Positions 36,744 through 50,199 of a DNA stretch of 64,000 bases are shown here, in pieces. A program made the translations under genes and the position numbers. Under the pieces are notes generated by a model. That model saw only the letters and a program-made list of their open reading frames with translations. It was not told the origin of the DNA and ran no database searches. The stretch's first letter is position 1; every line of letters begins with the position of its first letter. Source of the DNA: Megalobrama amblycephala (Eukaryota; Chordata; Actinopteri; Cypriniformes; Xenocyprididae); contig NC_063066.1 in assembly GCF_018812025.1 (NCBI RefSeq), positions 5,369,882 to 5,433,881 of the forward strand, in the 5' to 3' direction.

Positions 36744-39364
36744 AAGGCTCATGATATGAGAAATCAAATTTGCCTTGATCTTTTAGCATACATGCGGCTC
36801 GTTTTGATATTGCTGGATCTGTTACGTCACACGGGCAAATACATTTGCATATGCCTGCCTCCAGAGCAAGACATCAACGAATAGTTTTACATCATTGCAT
36901 CATTAGGCCCCGCCCACTGGCATTCAGACGCTTAACGGCTGACATTTGAGGGCAGTGTTGCCAAGTCCGTGGTTTTCCCGCTGAATTGGGCTACTTTAAC
37001 ACTGTTGTTTTTCATGTCCGCGAGTTGAAGCGACCCCAAATAACATGATATTTAGCCCCTGGAATGCAAATTTTACCAGGGGAACCCCGCCAAAATGCGG
37101 ATTTTACTGGGGGACCCCCCTGAAACGCAATTGGGCTAGTTTTGAGTAGCAATTGGGCGGGTTTTGTTGTGAAAACCTGGCAACCCTGTTTGAGGGTTGC
37201 ATAACTTTGCATCTAAATCAAACAGAACCCATTATAATCACTGATGCTGTCTACACTGGATACAGTATACAGATCTGCGTTCAGTTTCTGACGCATCTTT
37301 GCATCTTAAAATGCGAGACGGAGCGCTCAGGTATGGTTTTTAAAAAAGCGCAGCACAGAACTCAAGGGTCTCAAAACGCATTTTTGAGACATGATGCAGT
37401 AACAGCAATAACGGAAATAATAGACATAAGCAAACAGTAGAATAGATACTATTTTTGACGTGGAAAAAAGAAAATAATGGCACTGGCTATGGTATCCTCC
37501 GCCATGTTGCCGTCAAAAACTTGCAACTTGTTGCTTGCCCCGCCTCCGAGTTCTTCTGATTGGTCCACTATTTTGGAACCGACATTGATGAGCGGTTGAA
37601 AAGTTGAAATTCTTTTAACTTGACATTGCGTCTTAAAAACGTGGCGCTCATGTGCGAGGCGCTGCAAAAGACGCAAGGCACGAGCGTAACACTATTAGTC
37701 ACATCCATCTAACGCATGTTTACATAGAAAATCAATGTGAAAAATAGAAAAATGTGTTCTGCGTGATCCCAGAACTGTGAATGGATCCCAGCATCGTAAT
37801 CCATCCAAAGTGGATGATTTATTTTAGTAGCGTCCCGGATTGTGTCGGTGGACTATATATGTTTGTTCGGAGCATTTTGTTTTGTAAACGAGGCACAGTG
37901 TATGAAGGGTTCGCAAAAGAAACTTTTGTTGATAGATGAAGCAGTCGACTGTATTGGATTGGACAGCAGCTGCATCAGTAAATGATTTCATAAATTACAG
38001 TTTTATATGGATAATGTTTTCAAAACAATAGTGAGTTAGAATTGATACTGTTTTCTATGCAATGATGCTAGCCAATCATAACAGTGGCTGTTTACTAACC
38101 CGCGCCTTGAAAATGGATCGTTTCAGACAGAGGGTCAGAATGAATATAATTGTTTTATATATTTTTGTTTTGTTGTGCAAAAAACTTTATTAACATTATA
38201 AGTAGGGCTGTCAAAATAACACGTTAATTTCCATTAATTAATCTGAGAAAAAATAACGCGTTAAAAAAAATAACACTGATTAATCCATTCCGTATTGACC
38301 TTTGAACCTGGAGCCGTTCTAGCCACCATTCAACTGTAAAATGAAGGAGGGAGACGACTGCTGCGCTGAGAGCTCCTCCCTCGTGCGCGCGAGAAAGTAA
38401 GCACCGTCTTTGCACTCTCTCTACCTCACACATAATATCTAAATCAACTGATACAATGCTAAAAGTTCGTAAGACCGAATCCATGTTTCATGAGGCGCAT
38501 TCGGAGAATGACAGGCGCCCTGCACGTGCATCTGACATAAACCACACTTTCAGTTAAAAAAAAGAAAATCCTATCCAGTGGTGAAGTGTTTTCTGTGTTG
38601 ACAAATCTTTTGCGATGTCCTAATAACAGTCACAATTCGCACGCAACGCGTCAACGTCCGCTAATGTCCGATTCACGACCTAATGACTAATTTGAACAGA
38701 TTCATTTTAATGAATCATGACAACAACTGATCTGTCCACACGGTCTATAATGAATCGTTTACTCAAACAACTCTGAAATGAGAACATAAGTGTGCTTACC
38801 CCATTTAGCAAGAGTGCTTAGTAAAATTAGCCTTAATAATCCACAATATTTTCAGGTTATTTAAATGACAATGTGTAGTAAATTAGGCCTACCTATAAAA
38901 TCAGTTAATTTACACTGGAGTGAGGTGAAACCAGAACAAAGCAAGTTGTTGTTAGCTAGGTGCATTCAATTGTATATGGTAGAAAATTATATTATTTGTT
39001 AATATAACTTCTAAATGCTACTTTTTAATACTTTTCAGGTTTAGCAAAAAAGCATCTTCTCTTACTAAGCTATAAAATCACTTTTTTTTTTTATCAGGCT
39101 CGCAGATCACGTGGGTAGGGCACTTTTTACTGTTGTCTGTCACCACCGAAGACCATTTTTGACCCAGGAAAAACCCTGCATTGATTCATTTGAATTGAAA
39201 TATTTAATACTTTCACAGCAAAAATTATGTATGCGATTAATTTAGATTAATTAATCACAGAGTATGTAATTAATTAGATTAAAATTTGTAATCGATTGAC
39301 TGCCCTAATTATAAGTGAACATATTAAAATAATAATAATTTTAAAAATCCATGTCATGACCCCA
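36744..39364 (+). mobile_element. TTAA element (AAGGCTCATGA...TCATGACCCC) interrupted by a hAT-like insertion
   Basis: TTAA flanks at 36740-36743 and 39365-39368. The left ~1.2 kb is homologous, in opposite orientation, to 40440-41351. The segment 38203-39306 is a separate insertion. Confidence 0.7.
38203..39306. mobile_element. hAT-like element nested in the 36744-39364 element
   Basis: Begins TAGGGCTGTCAAAATAAC and ends ATTGACTGCCCTA, with ATTAATTAATC-type sequence inside both ends. No transposase frame survives. Confidence 0.65.
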
Positions 39365-40203
39365 TTAAAACATTAATAGATGATGGTCAATGCTGCAAAA
39401 TCAAGTATGTATTCATAATTTTTAATAAAACATTTTTGTGCCGCCTCTGCAGTGTACAGACAGTATTAACCTCCATAAACTGTAAGGTTTGCTAGATGCA
39501 GATTAAGCCACGGATCTAACAGCACTGTCAATGATGCTGCAAATCCTTTTCAGTGAAGGATTAGATATAATCTGTGGCCATAAAGTGGCCATCTAATCTG
39601 ACAATAAAAAGATGCTGAGGTATTAAAGAAAGCCATGTTATGGTGAGAACTCTGAAAAGGTGAAGAAACAGATGGGAATAGTGTATACTAGACAAAATAC
39701 AATGGCGCTTCCTCCGTATCCCTTATTTCCTTTGCTTCACAGATGACTTGGACAGATAGACGTAGAGAGAAAACATCTGGGCTTCGATTCAGGAAGACAA
39801 TGATTGTAAACTGACAGATGGAGCAAATGGACAGAATAGTGATGATTCTTCTGTAGTGTCTAACTAGATCAGAATGCAGAGTTGTGGGCATCAGACGCTG
39901 TCAGTATTTGGTGCAGTCTGTGACGTGTACAATGAAGACTAGATGAAGCCTAGTGATTATGTTCAGGTTGTACTTAAAGTGATAAAAATCAGACAAGCAC
40001 ATGAAGGGCTTGGATAACATGTCTAGCTGTCATCAAATAAAATAACATCCTTAATGTGGATAGTCAGAATTTTTACATTGAGTTTCAGGGTGATTTCTAT
40101 ATATGCAGAGTCTTCATTTTTCATAATATGGTGAACTTTAACTCAGACGCAAACAGAAATTTCCAGTGAGTTTATCAAAAGTACAGTAGGGTCCAAATCT
40201 GGG

Positions 40204-40208
<5 letters not shown>

Positions 40209-40275
<67 letters not shown>
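40209..40275. repeat. (TA)n microsatellite
   Basis: About 30 TA units, interrupted once at its left end. Confidence 0.95.
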
Positions 40276-40283
<8 letters not shown>

Positions 40284-40439
40284 AGTAATTGACCACTGTT
40301 ATGATTGGGTAACATTACATAGAAGACAGTATCAACGTCCATGTCTGCATTGCATGTCTGTAAGTGTTTTGAAAACATTATCCATATGAAACTGTCATTT
40401 ACAGACTAAGCATTATGAAATAATTTACTGATGCAGCTG

Positions 40440-41351
40440 CTGCCAGATCCAAAACAGTTGCTGCTTCATCTGTCCACAAAAGTTTCTTTGCAAACTCTCC
40501 ATTACATTGTTCCTTGTTTACAAAACAAAATGCTCCGAACAAACATATAATCCTGCAACATGATCCGGGGTGCCTTTAAAATAAACCATCCACTTGTTTC
40601 CGACGCTGGGATCCTTCTGAAGTCTGTATAGAGACACAAACTAGCTGTTTAAACTAGTTTACTAGTTAAACTGTTTAAGCTGTTTGAACATTCTTTGACT
40701 CTTCCGTTTGTCCTGTTGTCGACAGACTCAAGTGTGTGGAGTATGTCAAAAACTGAATGCGCATCTGTATACTGTATCCAGTGTAGACACATCAGTGATT
40801 ATAATGGCTTCTATTTGATTTTGACACAACGCTGCATATCCAGTGTAGGCAGAGTTGCCAGGTTTTCACAACAAAACTCGCCCAATTGCTATTCAAAACT
40901 AGCCCAATCGTGTTCCCAGTAAAAATCACGTTCCATGGAATAAAATCTGCGTTTTTGACAGGGTTCTCCTGGTAAAATTTGCATTTCAGGGGCTAAATAT
41001 CATGTTATTTGGAGTTGCTTTAACACCCGGACATAAAAACAATCCGCGGTTGTAAATGTCAGCCATTAAGCGACTGAACTCCAGTGGGTGGGACTTATGG
41101 TGAAATGATGTAAAACTATTCGTCAATGTCTTGCTCTGGAGGCGGTCATATGCAGATGTATTTGCCTGTGGGACATCACAGATCCAGCAAAATCAAAATG
41201 AGCTGTTTTTGGAGTTTGATTAAATAAATGCTTTCTTTATAATTAGAAAAAAACTTTTTAAACTCTGAAACTTTGCAAGGTGATTTATTGGTAAAAAACT
41301 TCTTATATGTCAAATATCAAGGCAAACTTGATTTCTCCTGTCATGACCCCT
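40440..41351 (-). mobile_element. Inverted partial copy of the AGGGGTCATGA TTAA element
   Basis: On the minus strand it starts AGGGGTCATGACAGGAGAAA beside TTAA (41352-41355) and follows the same order as 36744-37950, including the CTCCAGAGCAAGACAT and AACAAAATGCTCCGAAC (plus sense) landmarks. Confidence 0.75.
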
Positions 41352-41359
41352 TTAACGCC

Positions 41360-42093
41360 TTCAGGCTAAACTTCTATTATTAAATTATCAGTCCTAGCCT
41401 CCTCTTTTTCATTTATCTTCCCTTTTTTCCCATTTTCTCACCAAATGTGTGAACAACACTTCTATCATCTCAATGCAGCTCATTTTTAATCAATTATTTT
41501 TACAATGACAGTCCTGAAGGCTGTTTTTCCGTAATAATCCCCACAAGGAGCATTCGATATTGAAGACATTTAAAACATTTGACAGTGCTGATGACAAGAC
41601 TATTAAGAGTAGAAATATGATCTCATAAAAATGTCCTTGTGTTGCCACATCAGCAGCTTTCTTCTGAAATCTGAATCGAATGAGTAATCCATAGAGACTT
41701 CCTACTAAACATCATTTAAATACAGAAATTAAAGTAGCATTTAATTAACGCACTGTGTTCATAATTAGCTTCAGTTTTGGCCCCATCTGTTAAGCCTTTT
41801 TTAACAGCTAATTTAGTGCATAACCAATAACTGCAAACCTGTTATAATTTACTCGTGGACTATGTCAATGAAGGCAAAGTTTCATTTTTAAACCTATGCA
41901 CACAGAATAAAAAATCCTGTTTTGTTTTTCAGTAAAAATACTAAACAGCCTTACAACAGGATAATATATTCACTGAAACTCTTCCCTCCACCAGCTCTTA
42001 AATAATATTAAAAATGACTTGCTTCACTATGGGAGCAACATGAGTGTGAATAAATTATTTTTCTGTTTATTATAGAAGCTTGTTTCTGCCACG

Positions 42094-42127
<34 letters not shown>

Positions 42128-43680
42128 GCTGATTGTGGCTTTTAATCTCACAATTATTATTAAAAAAGTCCAAATTGCAAGTTTACATCTCGCAATGTCA
42201 GAATGGTGAGCTATAAACTCAGAATTGCAAGAAAATAGTCATAATTGTGAGATATAAACTTGCAATTGTGAGAAAAAATGTCGTAATTGTGCATGAGATA
42301 AAAATTCGCAATTACCTTTTTTATTTCGTGGCAAAAACAAGCTTCCATATTTTCAGGTGTATTGTCACTTTAAGAAATCTTACAACAAGCATTTTGTCCC
42401 TTTTCATTGAGATGTTTTTTTTTTTCTGCTGGTTTATGCACAAACTTAATATATTATTTTATTATATTTTGTGATTTCTGATTTTTTGAAAAGCTATATT
42501 TATTCTACTCTATATGTTTGCAGTAAGTGTCAGGGTCATTTGTTGAGATGGAGAAGTCATGCACACAGGGTGTGATTGAACAGGGTATGCTGCTGCACTG
42601 TGCTTTTGTTACAGCGGATGCTTCTCACCTTGATCAGTGTGCATGATTACACTTGTCTCTACCTGCATGGCATCTCACTCTTTAGTCACGTTTTGTAGGC
42701 TCAACAGCTCAATATTTTGAAAAAAGAAGGAATTCTTTTCAGCGCTACATATGACATTTATCAGTAGATTTTATCCTTTGCACATATTTTACTGTTTTCA
42801 AAAGCACCAAAGAGGAAAAATCCAGATGTTCTATAGAGCAGCAGTTATTTGACACTGCTCAGCCTTGAACTGATCTTGAGATACAGTAGACAAATTAATT
42901 TGAGCAAGGAAAGCCCTGTTTGAGCCTGTAACCAAGCGACTGTGTCTGAACTTTATACTTTTGTGTGTGTTTTATAGTTTATATTCAAGTAAACAAAATC
43001 ACATTATTAACTTCATTAATCATGAAAGAAATACATTCCTCTTGGAAAAGATTTAGGAACATGCACTAAACTGAGCCTTGATAAGCATCACTGTTTAAAC
43101 TGGTGTCTGATACTGTGAAAATATTGAAGAATTAGATGACCATTTGAATAGACTCTAAAATATGTTTCGGTATAGTCTGTCCTGTGAAAGAATCTAACAG
43201 AAAGGATGAATCTGGCCACCCTGCTGGCTGGTCAGCTGAGGACATTCAGGCACTAGCAGTTTATCTTAGATGGTGCATTTAACTCAACTTTATTAAAGGC
43301 TAAAAACATTTAGTTGATTATGAATTACAATAATTTTGACTCGGCTAGCAGTTTCATAAAAGTGAACAAGACCTACGTGTTTACTTCCATGCAGTGAGCA
43401 TGAAACCCATATTGTGTCTGGAGATTTCTATCTGCAAAACATTTTGATAGCTAACAGACACATCTAAGATATGGCTGACATTGTTCTACATCCATCCATC
43501 ATTTAAGGCTGTCTGAGAACTACTGTCATGTTTACATTTCTGTAGCAGCTCTACAGTACCTACTTCATTTCAAGTCAGTGTGAATCACTGTTTGCAACCA
43601 ATTTACTAAGGTAATTTTACACATTTCTGAGTTTAATATAATGTTAAATGAGAAAATATCAACGCTATCTCACGACCAAT
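41360..43680. other. Desert segment, mostly unannotatable
   Basis: Apart from the inverted-repeat element at 42077-42348, I see no gene, exon or recognised repeat. Confidence 0.4.
42077..42348. mobile_element. Inverted-repeat element with (AAT)n and GCAAT-type internal repeats
   Basis: Begins GAAGCTTGTTTCTGCCACGG and ends with its imperfect reverse complement, CGTGGCAAAAACAAGCTTCC. Inside are (AAT)9-10 at 42096-42125 and imperfect repeats of AATTGTGAGATATAAACTTG type. It has no coding capacity. Confidence 0.65.
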
Positions 43681-43689
43681 TCGTACATA

Positions 43690-44436
43690 TTCGTTCAAAT
43701 TTATGCGATTGGTCTAAACCCCTGTGATGGGTAGGTTTAGGGGCGGGGTTAGGGTGTCGTACGAATCCATGCGATTGGTCTAAACCCCTGTGACGGGTAG
43801 GTTTAGGGGCGGGGTTAGGGTGTCGTACGAATCCATGCGATTGGTCTAAACCCCTGTGACGGGTAGGTTTAGGGGCGGGGTTAGGGTGTCGTACGAATCC
43901 ATGCGATTGGTCTAAACCCCTGTGACGGGTAGGTTTAGGGGCGGGGTTAGGGTGTCGTACGAATCCATGCGATTGGTCTAAACCCCTGTGACGGGTAGGT
44001 TTAGGGGCGGGGTTAGGGTGTCGTACGAATCCATGCGATTGGTCTAAACCCCTGTGACGGGTAGGTTTAGGGGCGGGGTTAGGGCGTCGTACGAATCCAT
44101 GCGATTGGTCTAAACCCCTGTGACGGGTAGGTTTGGGGCGGGGTTAGGGCGTCGTACGAATCCATGCGATTGGTCTAAACCCCTGTGACGGGTAGGTTTA
44201 GGGGCGGGGTTAGGGCGTCGTACGAATCCATGCGATTGGTCTAAACCCCTGTGACGGGTAGGTTTAGGGGCGGGGTTAGGGTGTCGTACGAATCCATGCG
44301 ATTGGTCTAAACCCCTGTGACGGGTAGGTTTAGGGGCGGGGTTAGGGCATCGTACGAATCCATACGATTGGTCTAAACCCCTGTGACGGGTAGGTTTAGG
44401 GGCGGGGTTAGGGTATCGTACGAATCCATGCGATTT
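43690..44436. repeat. 66-bp G-rich minisatellite, 11 copies
   Basis: Tandem 66-bp unit containing GGGTAGGTTTAGGGGCGGGG, then TTAGGG, then CGTACGAATCCATGCGATTG. Copies 2-11 are nearly identical. The first copy reads GATGGG rather than GACGGG, and copy 7 lacks one base in the G-rich part. Every copy has four G-runs on the plus strand. It lies in the desert between sparc and atox1. Confidence 0.95.
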
Positions 44437-44599
44437 GGCAAGTCGTATAATAGGCTATGTATGATTTAGCAAAAAATTCAAATTCGTACGAATTAGCCAC
44501 CTCTTTTATCCATCAGGAATCGACTGGTTAAATTCAAAATGAAATTTAAATATACTCGAATGAAAGACTTCTCAAACAAAGGGGGAAAAATTTAAGGCG

Positions 44600-44860
44600 A
44601 GACTTGATTTTATCTAACGGGAATTGATTGGATGGTTGGGTCTTTGCTATTGATCGATGTCATGTGATTGACAGCAGGTTGTCCCGTCCTCGTGCCAGTA
44701 AACACAATCAGAGAAGAGATTAAGATGGGGAAGTTATTTTGATTAAAGATTATGAGGACACATGAATTTTAAAACAATAATGATGTGCATGTGTAAATTA
44801 TTTATAATAAATAATGCAACATCCATAAAAATATAGGGATTGTATATTTTGATTTTATAT
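44600..44860 (+). repeat. Dispersed repeat shared with 5180-5420
   Basis: Same landmark order as the other copy (GGAATTGATTGGATGG, GATGTCATGTGATTGACAGC, GTGCATGTGTAAATT). It lies just downstream of the 66-bp minisatellite. Confidence 0.6.
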
Positions 44861-45420
44861 TGACTTTAACGTTATCAAATAAGCCACATGGTGCACATAG
44901 TCCACAAGTCACATCAACAAAAAGGGGAAGGCAAATATTACAGTTTGATTAAAGTTAAAGAAAAGAAACATTAACTTACATTTATGCATGGCCACGAAAA
45001 CTAGGGGTGCTGAGGGTGCTGCAGCACCCCTGCTGACAGCATGGGAATTTAAAATGATATTACTTGAATTAAAGTTTTTGTTTTTCAACATGTTTTTAAT
45101 TTTCCCCCTTTATTCATAAAATTGTTCAAAATATTATTTCGTTTTTGTATGATGTCAAATGTGGTTTGTGATTTTGAGGAATACATTTATTTCAAAACAC
45201 AGTCTGGCGTGAATGACGACTTAGCTAAAATTAGAATATTTAAATGAGAAAACAACTATGGTGAGTCAGAAAAGAATCTCTGATTTCATTAAAAATCCAT
45301 CAGAATTTAAAAAAAGAAAGAAAATCTACAAATGAATCTGAAAACAGATGATGGTGTTGATGACAGCACCTCATCGAGCTGTTTTCTTGGATCAGAAAAT
45401 GAGCAGGATCAGTAACTTAA

Positions 45421-45688
45421 AGGGATAGTTCACCAAAAAATGAAAATTTTGTCATTACTTACCTTCAAGTGGTTCCAAACCTGTATAAATTTCTTTGTTC
45501 TGCTGTACACAAAGGAAATGTTTGTAACCAAACAGATCTCGCCCCCCATTGACTGCCATTGTATTTTTTCCCTACTATTGTAGTCAATATCTTTCTTTTG
45601 TGTACAGCAGAGCAAATGTATACAGGTTTGGAACAACTTGAGGGGGAGTAAATGATGGCAGAATTGTCATTTTTGGATAAACTATCCC
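45421..45688. mobile_element. Short AGGGTTAGTTCACCC-family element
   Basis: Left TTAA then AGGGATAGTTCACCAAAAAA; right GGATAAACTATCCCT then TTTA. Both arms carry the TGGTTCCAAACCTGTATAAA / GGTTTGGAACAACTTGAGGG pair. 268 bp. Confidence 0.85.
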
Positions 45689-45699
45689 TTTACAGTGAC

Positions 45700-47830
45700 T
45701 AATTAATTCCAAGAAAAGAATGGGCTTGAGACAAAGTTCCAGATAGGAATCAAGGATTTACCCTGTATTGCAGGATTTAGGTAGTGATACTCCATTTGTC
45801 ATGCAAAGAAAAAGAAAAGTGAAGACTGGCTCCTTGTTCAAGCTACTTGCTGTAAACAGTGGGTTACTTTGCCATTCACTGTCTTATCCAGCCAGCGGGA
45901 ACCACTGGGGATCTTCCTGACACTCTTTACAGTTGCGAAGGCTTCTCCAGTCACTACACACGGCCTGAATGATTGAGCATTCCTTGCATTTTCTCTTTTC
46001 AATCTAGCCATTCCACACAACAAAAGATCAATTGTGTCGACACCCCAGTAGCATGAGTGAGTTTCCATCACTTAAAACCAGGCAAGCTTGGCATGGCTGA
46101 AGACAGTTTTCCTCTTGTCTTTTGGTTGAAATTGAATTGTTTCATCAGTAAATAAACACAGATATACATTACAGTTGTTTGCCACCCTGGTTTAGTACAG
46201 CTGCATTGCCTGTCAACATCTCCTCTGTGCTTTTATAGGCTACACCCTCAGCAATTATACCAACTTGAACAATGGAACGCAAGTCGCTGATTCTCTCTTT
46301 CAGATTCTTTTCAGGTAAGAACCTGTTCTGCATCAATGAGAATAATGCTACACTCACTTTTATTTTGTGTATTCCGCACACTAGACAGAGGTAATAATAC
46401 ACAAAAATGTGCTATGACATATTGGTATCCAGCAAACACCCATTTCTAAAGAACAAGATGTACAGCAGTTTGCACAGTCGTATTATAAGGCATATTATAG
46501 GCAGCGGCTTGATGACTCTAACAGCATTATGTGAATCAGCTTGTATGGCATTTCTTGTGATTGTGACCCTTGTACTTCTGTAGAATACCTTCCTAATGGA
46601 GTCATCCTGTATGCATTCATGATTTCTGGATACCTAGGAACATCTCCTTAAACAGTGTCCCTAAAACACAAGCTTTACAGTGATGGTAGGACATATATAT
46701 AGTTGACTTGCTAACATCAACTAAAACAGATTGCTTTGGGTCTTTCTGCATTCAAAAATTGTATGTTTTCTTTGTTCATGGGCTTTTCCTTCATCAGTAT
46801 AGCGAATGAGAACTGCACCACAGCTCCAATAGAATATAGTAAATGTGCAACTTAAGTGAGATCATTTAACAGGGTCTGCAACAGATCTTAAACTATAACT
46901 TCAACGAATGCTCAAAGACCTAAAAAATCAGATAAAGTGTTTAATTTTCCCGTCACATTAAAATGTATTATGTAAAACTAATCCTACTCTTCAAACCATT
47001 AATAAGAAATAATGTAAATACATTATTGTATACATCTCTCGGTCCACCAAAGGGGTCATTGGCCTGTAAAAGCATGCAGACACTCAATTTAAAAAATGCT
47101 GCCTGGAAAATGGATGTTTTATTGAAAGGGTAACATTGCCCCCTACTGGTACTGAGGCCAGTTAAAAATATAAGCCCACGGACAGAAGTCCAATTACATT
47201 TGCTTTACCAAAATAAAGATTTTTTTACTGTAACCAGTAGATGTTATACTTCATTAGATGCATTAAGGTGTAGAAAACATCGAAAATTAAAATAAAATTA
47301 AGTTGAAAGTGCCATTAAAACGGTAAGAATTTAATCTAGGTCAGTTATATTAACATAATTTGTTGAACAATATATATATATAAAATCTATTGATCTGATA
47401 ATATATTGATTTAAAGAAAAGAAAAACCTGAGATCTTTAGTTCTAGAGTGAAATGACAACTAAAGCCCTAAAAAAAAAAAAAATCATTACTTGAAATAAT
47501 ATAAACAATCTGAAATAAAATAATATATATCAAAAAAATGTGTAAAAAAAAAACATATTTTAGCTATAGTTGCCAAGATTTCTCATTTTCATTTAGGTTT
47601 AATTGATGTACGCAAATAACTAAAAAAAAGAAAAGAAATGGAACTTAATGAAAATGTAATTAAAAAATATAAAAATGACAAAAACACATAAAAATTATTT
47701 AAACTAACTTAAATGTACACTAAAAAATAAACACTAATTCGAAATATTACTAAAAACTATAAAAGTATCTCAATTATACTAAAACAACACTGGTTATAGA
47801 CAAACACCACACATTCACACAGTTTGTTTT
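45700..47830. other. Spacer downstream of atox1
   Basis: No recognisable gene. ORFs at 45838-46071 and 46169-46402 (minus) show no domain. The sequence becomes strongly A/T rich toward 47.7 kb. Confidence 0.4.
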
Positions 47831-47834
47831 CCTC

Positions 47835-48222
47835 TAAGTAAATACAGGAATCTTTATTTGAACCATCAACTGGACACTTACAACAATTCCAAGCAGACAA
47901 GTGTGGCATGAAAACAAGCACATTGTAAACGGTTATATTTCAGCATTATTATAATTGCTTATCATAATGCTCTGCTGAACAGATCTCCATCAGTGGTCCC
48001 AAAGACATGTGTTGATTTATCTGATGTGTGATGTGCTGTCCGATGAGGGAGTATCACTTCATAATCTTCAAAGCAGCATGATTCTGACCTATTAAAACAT
48101 GGTTCATCGAATCAAAATAGAGTTGAACACAAGTCTGCTTTAGGTAATCTCAACTGCAATATTTCTGTGTTGCAAAATCACTATGAGAAGGAAGATCAGA
48201 ATAAAAATAAGAGCTTCAATAC
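47835..48222 (-). other. atox1: atox1 3' UTR terminal exon (exon 4)
   Basis: After the stop codon, exon 3 ends with a good donor (ATAAG|GTGAGAAG) at 50174/50173. The next strong minus-strand acceptor, CTTTCTTTCAG|GT, places exon 4 from 48222 downward, ending after an AATAAA at 47858-47853. The roughly 1.95-kb intron contains two transposons (48553-49126 and 49132-50080). This assignment is inferred from splice signals alone. Confidence 0.6.
47853..47858 (-). promoter_or_regulatory. atox1: atox1 polyadenylation signal
   Basis: AATAAA on the minus strand near the end of the proposed exon 4. Confidence 0.5.
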
Positions 48223-48552
48223 CTGAAAGAAAGAGAAGGATATGCGATCATAAGAATATGTACAGGTATATTAGGGTATTAGAAAGAGACAACACTTATG
48301 GAAGCTTAACAGGAGGATGGAAACTAATAGTACAACTTTAATATGTAAAAGCCTATACTGTAAAAAACAAGTAAATCCTGCGTGACTAAAAACTTCAAGG
48401 AGTGTTTTCAATGGTGTGCGTGTAAAGAAGTCTAAATCGCATGTAAAACACTATGACACATTTAATCAAAAGTCAAGATATTTCCATACCAGTTAGACCG
48501 GTTACTATCACCCGTATTTTCATTTACTAGAACATAATGAATCAGGTAATAC

Positions 48553-49126
48553 TAGAAATGCACCGATATATCGGCCAATAATCGGTATCGGCCGATAAAA
48601 GCAAATTTTCACACTATCGGCCGATAGTTTAAAAACAGCCAATAGTTAGGTCTGATATATCCTGTCAATCAAAAGAGGGCAGGAAAATGCACTGAATTTG
48701 TGCTTTGTGTAAAGAAAATGCTAAGAAACCAGTTTGATGTTCGATATTAATAGCAATTATAAGAATTAATAACATTCAGAAAGTTAAGAAATATTAATTT
48801 AATCTTCAGAATTGAGTTAAAGTGTGTTAATATTAATTTGAGTAATGTGTTTGTTTATAACTGATACCAGTTACTTTGAAACAAGTTGATGAAATGGAGA
48901 GAATAAAGTTTTTATTTGCATTTCTTTCAAAATATAATAATTAAAAATATAATGATTGATTATTAATTATAATGAAATTATCATTAATTTAAAAGAAGGT
49001 ATAAAAGGCATATAAAAGGCAGAACCCCCAAACTATCGGTATTGTTATCGGTATCGGCAGATGTCACTCTGAATAATCGGATATTGGTGGAGAAATTTAG
49101 TATCGGTGCATCTCTAGTTAAAGGTG
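48553..49126. mobile_element. hAT-like non-autonomous element, atox1 intron 3
   Basis: Ends TAGAAATGCACCGATA and TATCGGTGCATCTCTA are inverted repeats typical of fish hAT MITEs. Internal ATCGGCCGATA palindromes follow the left end. 574 bp, no ORF. Confidence 0.8.
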
Positions 49127-49131
49127 CAGTA

Positions 49132-50080
49132 TGTAAGATTTCTGTCCGCTAGAGGCTTATTCAAAACAAAGGTTGAGTTTGATGATACCAAGCGCGGAAT
49201 CATGGGACATGTGGTCTTCACCTCAAAAGATGGTGCAAAAGAATAGGGATTGGAGTTGGGAAGAAATCATGTTCATGGATGAGATTATTAACGTTACTTT
49301 AGTATGAAGCAGAGCACACGCCTCATGAGCAGCGGGACTTTTATTATGTCACAGTCGCCGGCGCCGCTTCCTCTTTTCCGTTCATGAGTATGAGGTAACG
49401 CAGCTCTGTTTATCATATTAGATACATTTGAGAGTGTTGAAAATGATGTTATAACGTTACTCTGAGTGTTCGCTCGGCGGCTGCTCTGAGACGCTGTTAC
49501 ACACTGCAGTAAGATAGATCGATTTTAGAATATCATATTAAATGCTGGATGGCTTGTGTTGATAAATGGCATGCAATTAATTTTAAAACGTATTGTATGA
49601 TGGAGAAAATGCAGTATTACTGTTACTAAAAATAAATCTGCATCTGATTATGCTACGTTAGCTACTTGACAAAATAGTGTTTTTCTCTGAGGCATGGTAA
49701 AGCATGGTACTCGCAAAAAAAAAAAAAATCAAGAAAATTGATTTAAACAATAAGACTAAACGTGTTGAGCTATATAACAATAATTAGTTTTCTGTCTATA
49801 AATATTTCAAAACAGTTGTTCCCTTGTCTATTAAAATGTGTAATATATTAAAGCGTCTTTGGTGTTTCCATGGTTTCTACAAAATAAAACCAGAAACCAA
49901 GGGGTAACACGGGTATGACGCAATTGACCGGCGACTCCTCACACGTCCTGGAGCCTTGATTAAAATTTACAAATAGTTGCAAACATTTGGGATATTGTAA
50001 GTACACAAGTGAACAAAATATATAACACTGGCCTAGCACTTTTTGGATATTTTACTGCAAAAATATTACATATTGCACCT
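49132..50080. mobile_element. AGGTGCAGTATGTAA-family TTAA element, atox1 intron 3
   Basis: TTAA at 49128-49131 and 50081-50084 flank 949 bp with inverted ends AGGTGCAGTATGTAA and TTACATATTGCACCT. No transposase ORF. Its left TTAA touches the hAT-like element. Confidence 0.9.
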
Positions 50081-50199
50081 TTAATACTTTTTTATTCTGC
50101 TTTATCCGCACAAATCAATAGTATTTTGCGATTAATAACAGTTTCATTTGAATTTCAAACAGCTGCTTCTCACCTTATAGTGTTTTAATGTGAAATATT

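Noticed and set aside
43690..44436. Interstitial telomere
   Set aside because: TTAGGG occurs once per 66-bp unit and not as a tandem hexamer array.
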